DNA of 64,000 nucleotides from Siderastrea radians (taxonomy: Eukaryota; Cnidaria; Anthozoa; Scleractinia; Rhizangiidae). The notes under the pieces are model-generated. The model made no database searches. It was not told the origin of the DNA and saw only the letters and a program-made list of their open reading frames with translations. Shown here one piece after another: positions 56,849-64,000 of this stretch (the stretch's first letter is position 1; each line of letters begins with the position of its first letter). Where the stretch lies: NCBI GenBank assembly GCA_964017195.1, contig OZ024898.1:10811130-10875129 (forward strand). Direction: 5' to 3'. Position numbers and translations under genes: made by a program.

Positions 56849-59800
56849 ATGTCCGGTGCATTAGACTCGCCAAATCAACTTATAACCAGCTTGGATGAAG
56901 ATGGTCTGCAAGAACTGTACACTTGGATCGATGAGATCAATTTATCTCGTCCGAAGCGAAACATTTGGAGAGATTTCAGCGATGGAGGTAATTATAGTGC
57001 TTTAGTATTTCGTCTACTGCTTGCAGAAATTGGTTATTGACCACTAAGAAGTAGTAATGTCGAAAAATAACTGTCAAAAAGCATGAAGAATATCATGATG
57101 TCCAACAACGATCGTCTCTTAATTAATAACTTGTTAGTAAATTAAGTTTATCTTGCAATTATTGTGGAGATTTTGGAATGATTCCTTGTATTCCAAAGTT
57201 TAAGTTACTATGAAAATTTTCATAAGGTGTTTTAGTTACAACACAAACACTGATCTGTTGACACAAAACAAAACAAGATGTAATGTACATGAATAATTGG
57301 CCAATTATGTGCAGCTACACAAAGAATGTTGACTGTCTTTATAACCTGGGCTTAGGTTAAATTGAATTTTATTGTGTTAACTTGTTTCTTAAAGGTCAAC
57401 AGATTCAAACACAAGTGTTAACTCTTTGATCATCAAACATACATGTATTGGAACTTATTCATTTGATATTTTTGAGTTTGTTTTATTCTGCCAGTAAAAT
57501 TGTTGTTTTGGTATGGTCAAAACTTTCCTTATGGACATTTCTATAAAAAAGGCTCTTCCCTACTATGGACAGTTTACTTTGTCTAAAAGAGACCAAAATA
57601 AATGCAAACATTTTTACCTCTATGTGGACAGTTCCATTAATATATGGAACTCTATAGCTCCTAATAGAGAGTCAAAACAAAACTGAAGCAAGAAACTTAC
57701 AGACAACGCGCTTCACGCATGAACTTTCAATTTCAAATATTCATCGATTAGTTCATTCTTCGATTTCATTCTTCGAAAAATTTAGCGATTCTTTGAAACT
57801 TGGATTCTATATTCGAAACACTATTTTAGTTATTCGAAATTTTTTTTGTAACATCGTAATAATAATTCAAACTTTCCGAACAGAATTCAAAAGTTAGTTT
57901 TTTTAGCTCAGTTTTCCGGGATGTCACGCGTGATATTTTTATTGTTTTCAAGCCCGGCGCAAAAAATGGCGAGAACATAAAGCCGACAAAAATAACCAGT
58001 AAAGAGAACATCGACAACAGCAATCTTAGAAAGAAAATCCAAAGGAGTCTCTAATTTTAACAAGGCAACTTATTGTTTGGCTGGAGGTTTCGTGGCTTAA
58101 TCGGAAACCCGCAGAAAATATAAACAACAACCGCCACAATTTTATTTTCACCGCGGTGTGTTGCGGCTGGTGTACGTAGATTTGCACATGATCGGAACAT
58201 GAAAGTTTAGGTTTCCTAACTCCAAATGGCAAGAAATTCGCTTGGGGACTTTAACGATCCTGGAAAACCTTTGCCTTCTAATGCAACGGGAACGAGTATG
58301 AACCTTTGCCTTCTAATGCAAGGAACAAAATCATTAACCTTTTCAATTCTGGATTGGGGTTGTCAGATATTCCACGGAACCACAGAACACGAGAGTACCA
58401 AAAGGAGTTGTTCATAAAATCGTCCGACACCATTCAGTCCACGCGACGACTCAACCATTTTCTTGTGGAGGTAAAGATCCTTGATAATGGATGACATCCC
58501 TTTCAGAAGTAATTGATTGGCACTTCTTCCGAGTGCGCCATGGTGTAGACGATTTCTGATGTTACGTGTGAACTTTCCAAGAATCAATTTCATTCATCGA
58601 AAAAAACTCGTTATCTTTCAATCTGTCTACAAGAATACGGTCATCCAATAAAGAAAGGAATTCGCATGTGAAGAATGCAATCTTCATTCCATAATCGTTC
58701 ATGCATGAACCGCGTTGACTGTAATTGTTACTAGTTTATTTCATAAACTCACTCAGGGCTGTCATTAAGGACTGTTAAACCCGTAACACCTGTAACGGCT
58801 GAGTATGTTTGATGGTACCTTTACATGTTACAGTTGAACTTGGCTCTTGTTGGTATAATTTACTCGCAAAGCAACAAGTTTGTTACAGACATTTAGACCA
58901 AGGCAACAAGTGACTCAAAACTTTATTGACAGCCCTGTTACTGGCTGGTAAAATCTGGACTACAAAATTATTAGTAACCTAACTAAAGGTGATTCAACTT
59001 AATGTCCTAGCTCTTCAGCCCCACACTCCAAAACGTGTTTGAAGAACTCAATTTATAACTGTCCTCTTTTGCAAGCTCAACAGCCAACAAGAAACCCATA
59101 TATTGCAGATAATTACCTCTTATTTGGGTGGAATGGGGTCAGTTTTTTTGGTTACAATAATAAATTTATTAGTGTATTTATCTATTTACCCATTCACAAT
59201 AATTTATATAGTAATGTAATTTATATATTATTATAATTATTGTAACAATATATAAATATTTTTTAGTTCTTGTAGCAGAAATTGTTGCACACTTCCTTCC
59301 CAAAATGGTGGAACTCCATAACTACTCCTCTGCAAGTTCACAGGGTCAGAAGTTGATAAACTGGGATACACTAAACAGTGAGTGTAGGAAGGCAATAGTA
59401 GACATGTGTTCAGATTTGATTTGTTTAATTAAAAATTTAGTGTAAAATCCTGTCAGGTTAAAGTAACAATAGTTTGGTCTGGGGTCAACAGCTACTGTGC
59501 AGCAATAATTCATTTATTATACTTATGAATGTGTATGTACTGTAATTAGTCACCATGTGTGAATTAAATGTCTTCACATGAACTAAAGAAGAAATAACTG
59601 AAAAGAAAGAGATTCATTGAGAAGAGAGAGGTCCATGAATTACGTCATGTTCTTAAACAGGATTTTTTTTTTCCAAAACCTCTGAAAGACGGCAAGGTTT
59701 ATACTGTAGGATTAAACAGTTGCAAGTAGAACCTGAAATATCTTCAGGGCTGATGGATTCGAGTCCATGATCCCAGTTTGTGACAAACCCATTAAGTCAG

Positions 59801-62800
59801 TATGAGAGCTGCTCATTTTTGTAAGTTCTGTTGTGTGGTTCCATAAAATATCCATGCCTATCCCATGATGTTTGCAAATTCAGGTGGGGGGGGAGGGGGG
59901 GGAGGCAAAGGGCAAAAATTTTAAAGGAAAATATATTCATGAAGTTAAAGAGGAATTTTTGGAGGGGTGGGGGGGGGGTTCAAATTAAACTTTCCATCCT
60001 TAATCTGAGGGCATGGATATTTTCTGGAACCATACATTAATGTTCCACCTGTCAAATGACAAATGTTATTTTATGATGTGTGAATAAATTAAATTCATTT
60101 GACCTGTGGGAAAAAGAATTGAAGAGAAAGAGATTATTGCACTTGAATTCAAAACGGTTTGTAAGATTAAACTGTAGCTGTTGAGTTAAATAATTTTATG
60201 TAGTTACGTGTGGTGGCCTGAGTGATTTTATCATCATGGACAATTAGGGATGATGATCAATGCATTTTGTCCTTTTTCCCATAATTTAACAAGAATTTAA
60301 CCCTTTGGGCTCCACTCAGCAATATCAGCATATACATTCTCTCCTCTAGACTCCATACATTCCCTATGGTACCAGTTGGGAGAATTATTCTAAAGATCAA
60401 GGCATTTCACCCTAAGCGATAACTTCTTTCATTCTCAAGATTTGATGTGTCATAACACAATCTGTGAAATTAGATGTTGGTCATTGATTGTTGGGGCTGA
60501 ATTAGGGTTGAGTGTTCATTTTTCTTGAATACATGAACTGAAAAAACTGCCACTGTTGCATGTAACTGTGAGTTTTGCTTTCAGGAAAGGTCTTTTCAAA
60601 GCTAAGCTATTCTGTGCCAAAGTCTACTGTTAAGGATGTTGTTGAATGTAAAGCGGGAGTGATAGAAGTTGTGTTGGCAAATCTCAGGATGAAAGTAAGT
60701 ACTTTATTTTACTCAGTTTGTAACTGGCTTCATCATAGCATCACAAGATTCCTACAGAAAGCTGAACAAATTGTTTTCATTTCCACTTGTCCATTCAGAT
60801 TTTGGTTGCACAAGTTTTGAGAAATGCTTTAAATGCTGTGCCATACCAAATATACATGTACAATCGCTAGCTCTGAATGCACTGACTTAGATTACCATTT
60901 TACATTCAGTTTACTCTGGTGATGTGATCATCCTTTATAACTTATGTGATGATGAAAAATTTTGGTTGTTTTAGATTGAGAAGTACATTGCTAAGAAGAA
61001 GGCTGATAGTTTACGCAAGCAACAGCAAGTGTATGATGAGTTCTCTCCAAATGGACCCATATCTGACCATGAACCGTATTTGTACAATGATGGCCAGGCA
61101 TACCTTGGTAAAGCAATTTAAATTTTATTTTTCAAATGCAAATATCATCCGTGGGCTACTTGCAGGGACTTTTCCTCACAGCAATTAGTCACATGCATGA
61201 CACACCTGAAGAGGCTAGCTACCTTGTTACAGGAAATTAACATTTGTGTTAATTAAGGTTTTTGAAATTAACGTGACTTATATTAAGGTTACTCCAAACC
61301 TTTGCAGGTGTCCTCCGGGAAAAAATTCGTATGTGCGCCATTTTCAAGGAAAACACGGCAAACTATATATCGTTCGAAAGCTTAATAAATGTAGATTTCG
61401 GAAAAAAAATTATGAATTGCCGGTTTCTTTAATTCCACAAAAGAAATCGCAAACAATCGCGAAAATGACCATGTGTCATTCAATTGAATTAATAGGGTAT
61501 CAAATTCAAGTGCAGCATTTTTCGATATTCTGACCGGTTATTTTTTAATTAATCCTTAAGGTTTGAGCGGCAAAGAATACGGGATGCAGATTGCATTAAA
61601 AATCGCCATGGGTGAAATATTGTAAATTATAAAAATCCCCAACACTTGTTTCACAACATCTAAGGAAGGTTCAGGCCAAGTTTCACAGAAATCTTCCGAA
61701 ATTTTGGTACCCTATTAATTCATTTGTCTGACTGAATGACGTATGGCCAGTTTTGCGGTCATTTTTGCAATTTTCTTTTGTGGAATTAAAAAAAGTGGCA
61801 ATTCATATTTTTTTTCCGAAATCTACATTTATTAAACTTTCCAATGATATATGGTTTGCCTTGTTTTCCTTTAAAATGACGCGCATACAGATTTTTTCCC
61901 GGAGGACACGGGAGGACACCCGTGAAGGTCTAGAGTAACCTTAATGCAAACTGAAGGGAAAATTACTGACCCCAATAAAGGAAATTAACATGAAAGCAGG
62001 ATGAAATTTCAAAATGAGGGAAATTAATGCAAGTAACACAAAGAAACACAGTTGTGGTCACAACTGGAACAATTTTTTTTTGCATGACTGAATTTAAAAT
62101 TCTGAGCAAAAGAGATCTACAGGTGTGTGCGGCAATTTCTTTACAGGGAATGTGCATTTAATTCTGCCTAAATGTTGGAAAGCTATTGTTTTCTAGGTGT
62201 CAAGAATGTCTGGACTGGATCCAGAATTTGGGGTTTAAAGTGATGGAAATTAAGGGCGTGGAATTAACACTTCACTTAATTAACAATGCGGAAATTAGTA
62301 CTCACAAAAATTAACACAAAGTTTTACAATTCGCATTAATTTCATGGAGTGTTAATTTCCCATAATAAGGTAGTTTCAAGGACTTGTCACAGGGACAACT
62401 CTCGACTCCCAACTGAGCTTTTACATAAGAGGCTGGTTGCAGAGACATTTGTTGCCAATCGGTTTTCAACGGCTTATATTTTATTTTTGTCACAGTAACT
62501 CAGTAGTCGCAAAAGTGGACAACACCTGGGCTCTTTCCATTTGACCAAAAATTCTGCTTTAAAATTTCGAAAATTTCATGTACTAGGGAATGGAACAGTT
62601 TTTCTGGAAATTTTCCAGTTGGTTGCACCAGCCTGGTTGTACTAATTACCTTTCCCTTCCCTCTTGGACATGAATTAAAGACAGAGAGGTACTGAAAATG
62701 GAAATTTGTCATGTGGAACAGAATTTCCGATCAGATTGGTCCAACTAAGAAAAGTGGTCCACCTCGCATGGTGGACCTTCGATTCTTTTCCAAAACTTTT

Positions 62801-63259
62801 CTGGTTGGACCAAACTGTTCCAGTCAGTTCTGGAGCAAAATTTCCAGGGATTTTGGTCGAATGGAAAGCACCCCTGTTTGAAGGGAACAGTCCCTGCAAC
62901 TAGTCCCACGAACTGAGATCAGTTACTGAATTTGTAGGAGAAGTCCCAGGGACCAAATTCTGTCCTCCTTACTGTTTTTTTTAGACAAAAAGATAGTTAA
63001 AACAAAAAGATTTTGTCCCCGAGGCTAACTGCAGGGGTTACAGGGGTTATATCCTTCATGTGTGTCAACCTTAACTTAACTGGACAGTTCATTTGGAACA
63101 GGAGCCGAGATCAAAATTTACCTTGGTCCAGTTTAGCTCCAAGTGTTACACAATCTTTAGTTAATAATCTGTTAATGTTCTGATCACACAGGACCAGAGA
63201 ATAATTATGGATATGCATTTAATGCTGGTTACAGCCAACAACCAAATCCAGTGAATGAC
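56849..63259 (+). CDS. SPEF1: SPEF1 (CLAMP) homologue, 5' part, five exons visible
   Basis: Exons: 56849-56987, 59267-59377, 60585-60694, 60975-61107, 63192-63259, all with GT/AG borders and matching phases; 187 codons so far, and the gene continues beyond the window after GTGAGT at 63260. SPEF1 is a microtubule-binding and bundling protein of motile cilia, the central apparatus and epithelial microtubules. The first three exons give the N-terminal calponin-homology domain: LQELYTWIDEINLSRPKRNI.RDFSDG then VLVAEIVAHFLPKMVELHNY, QKLINWDTLN, VFSKL, and GVIEVVLANLRMKIEKY. These match vertebrate SPEF1 nearly word for word. Exon 4 encodes a basic, glutamine-rich linker (KKKADSLRKQQQ), exon 5 an Asn/Tyr-rich stretch. 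The rest of the C-terminal coiled coil must lie downstream. Introns carry several MITEs. The related SPATA4 is less likely given the close CH-domain match. Confidence 0.92.
57697..58718. mobile_element. 1-kb terminal-inverted-repeat element in SPEF1 intron 1
   Basis: The left end ACAACGCGCTTCACGCATGA is mirrored by TTCATGCATGAACCGCGTTG, and an outer TTACAG/CTGTAA also matches. Near 58310-58440 two frames together encode a helix-turn-helix-like fragment (KIINLFNSGLGLSDI, then VPKGVVHKIVRHH), similar in layout to Tc1/Pax-type DNA-binding domains. ACCTTTGCCTTCTAATGCA is tandemly repeated (about 58267 and 58301). No catalytic domain is left. Confidence 0.6.
58720..60300. other. SPEF1 introns 1-2, remaining sequence
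   Basis: Apart from exon 2 (59267-59377), this holds AT-rich intron sequence and a G-rich patch at 59882-59980 (two poly-G runs). I see no further gene or well-formed element. Confidence 0.5.
60298..60511. mobile_element. TTAACCCTTT-type MITE, degraded copy in SPEF1 intron 2
   Basis: It begins TTTAACCCTTTGGGCTCC and ends near TTGGGGCTGAATTAGGGTTG, and shares interior words (GTTGGGAGA, AAGATCAAGGCATTT / AAAATCAAGACATTT) with the better copy at 63616-63825. Confidence 0.7.
61282..61945. mobile_element. 664-bp long-armed MITE with TTAA borders in SPEF1 intron 4
   Basis: The left arm, starting TTAAGGTTACTCCAAACCTT, is mirrored by the right arm ending GTCTAGAGTAACCTTAA. Complementarity continues far inward (GTGTCCTCCGGGAAAAAATT, AATGTAGATTTCGGAAAAA, TTAATAGGGTA each have mirror partners), so each arm is about 270 bp. 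TTAA at both edges could be the target duplication. The open frames on either arm are palindrome by-products. Confidence 0.82.
61960..62370. repeat. AATTAAC-rich decayed element in SPEF1 intron 4
   Basis: The words GGAAATTAA, AATTAACAC and TTAATTTCC recur in both orientations, suggesting a decayed inverted-repeat element. No clean ends were found. Confidence 0.4.
62527..62875. mobile_element. About 350-bp MITE with GGGCTCTTTCCATTTGACC ends
   Basis: TGGGCTCTTTCCATTTGACC is mirrored by GGTCGAATGGAAAGCACCCC. Inside, AGTTGGTTGCACC/GGTTGGACCAAACTG-type arms and GTGGTCCACC/GGTGGACC words form further inverted pairs. It lies in SPEF1 intron 4. Confidence 0.8.
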
Positions 63260-63615
63260 GTGAGTACGCAAATAGAGCATAACCGCTCTATATACCAGTC
63301 AGTTGGAAGAAAATATATCTCCATAGAAGGCTCTGTTGCAAAAACTGGATATTTCCTTCCAACTAACCATTAATGGAATGCTGTATTGCCATGAGGTCTT
63401 AAAATCATAATTATAGTTTATAGAATTTCAGCTTGTTCCACAGCATACACTGTACATGCCATTTAGTATTATGTTTTCTAAAGTGGTCCATTACAGTGTA
63501 GTTCCACTGTGTAATTCATCAACTAGTCAACTAGTCATAAAACTGTTATTTCCTAGAATGCTAAGTTAGTTATTGCAAATGCTAATTGGACCAATCACAA
63601 TACAATTATTTTGCT

Positions 63616-63825
63616 TTAACCCTTTAAGCCCCTATATTAATATCCATATTCTCCTACTGTTCTCCTCATATTTCTTATGTTATTAGTTGGGAGATTTGAT
63701 CAAAAATCAAGACATTTGATCACTGGTGATCATATCCTTTATTCTCATGACCTGTATGTTTGATCAAGTAGAAATAGTGTAAAGAGAAATTTGATGCTTG
63801 TCACTATTGGGGCTTCAAGGGTTAA
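63616..63825. mobile_element. 210-bp piggyBac-like MITE with TTAA borders
   Basis: TTAACCCTTTAAGCCCCTAT at the left and ATTGGGGCTTCAAGGGTTAA at the right are inverted repeats that begin and end in TTAA. It lies downstream of SPEF1 exon 5. The CCCTT end and TTAA border fit piggyBac-derived MITEs. A degraded relative is at 60298-60511. Confidence 0.83.
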
Positions 63826-64000
63826 TATGTTCTTACAAACATCTCCCAGAGTCAGCATTACACTCAATCACTGGCTCGCTGACTCGCTGACTCTCTCAAA
63901 TTAAAATTGGGACTTCTTCTTGTATTTTGTAGGGCTTCTGTGTGGGAATTAGATCATATAATTATTTTTCTTGTAGTCCCTTTGCTCATTACAAACTAAG

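Noticed and set aside
61246..61533. A 95-codon plus-strand open frame in SPEF1 intron 4
   Set aside because: It is the left arm of the 664-bp hairpin; the right arm gives a similar frame. Not an exon.

Overview
The window looks like a piece of an animal nuclear genome, most likely an anthozoan cnidarian such as a reef-building coral. The genes have introns with GT/AG borders, their products are close to bilaterian FEM1, MPV17, CLN3, SLC25A51 and SPEF1 proteins, and introns and intergenic DNA are packed with short inverted-repeat transposons (MITEs), tRNA-derived SINEs, hAT and LINE remnants. The coral assignment rests partly on remembered repeat style. No rRNA gene, stand-alone tRNA gene, CRISPR array or prokaryotic operon was seen.

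Layout. 0.8-20.6 kb: one minus-strand multi-exon gene of unrecognised function; at least twelve exons can be read, eleven of them joining in phase, one a 22-nt microexon. Its introns hold many MITEs, and two plus-strand exons of another possible gene lie in the intron at 3.9-7.3 kb. 22.3-46.8 kb: a FEM1-like/MPV17 cluster built by duplication. FEM1-like copy 1 (22.3 kb) is a C-terminal stub with an in-frame stop. Copy 2 (27.1-29.1 kb) is nearly full length but is split by a 4-nt deletion. Copy 3 (38.4-40.4 kb) is an intact 673-codon single-exon gene. Copies 2 and 3 each sit in a block (about 24.4-35.8 and 37.1-45.5 kb) that also carries MPV17 sequence. In the first block MPV17 is a pseudogene with a stop codon and a 2.1-kb hAT insertion. 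In the second it is an intact two-exon gene on the minus strand. 49.4-52.2 kb: a two-exon CLN3 (battenin) homologue. 55.6-64.0 kb: a head-to-head pair, SLC25A51 (mitochondrial NAD+ carrier, minus) and SPEF1 (microtubule/cilium CH-domain protein, plus, five exons visible, running off the window), sharing a 288-bp divergent promoter with CCAAT boxes and a CRE palindrome.

How the genes relate. There is no obvious shared pathway across the window. FEM1 proteins are substrate receptors of CUL2 ubiquitin ligases; MPV17 and SLC25A51 act at the mitochondrial inner membrane; CLN3 is lysosomal; SPEF1 is ciliary. The most informative feature is the duplicated FEM1-like/MPV17 block, in which each copy has its own later insertions, so the order of duplication, mutation and transposition can be partly reconstructed.
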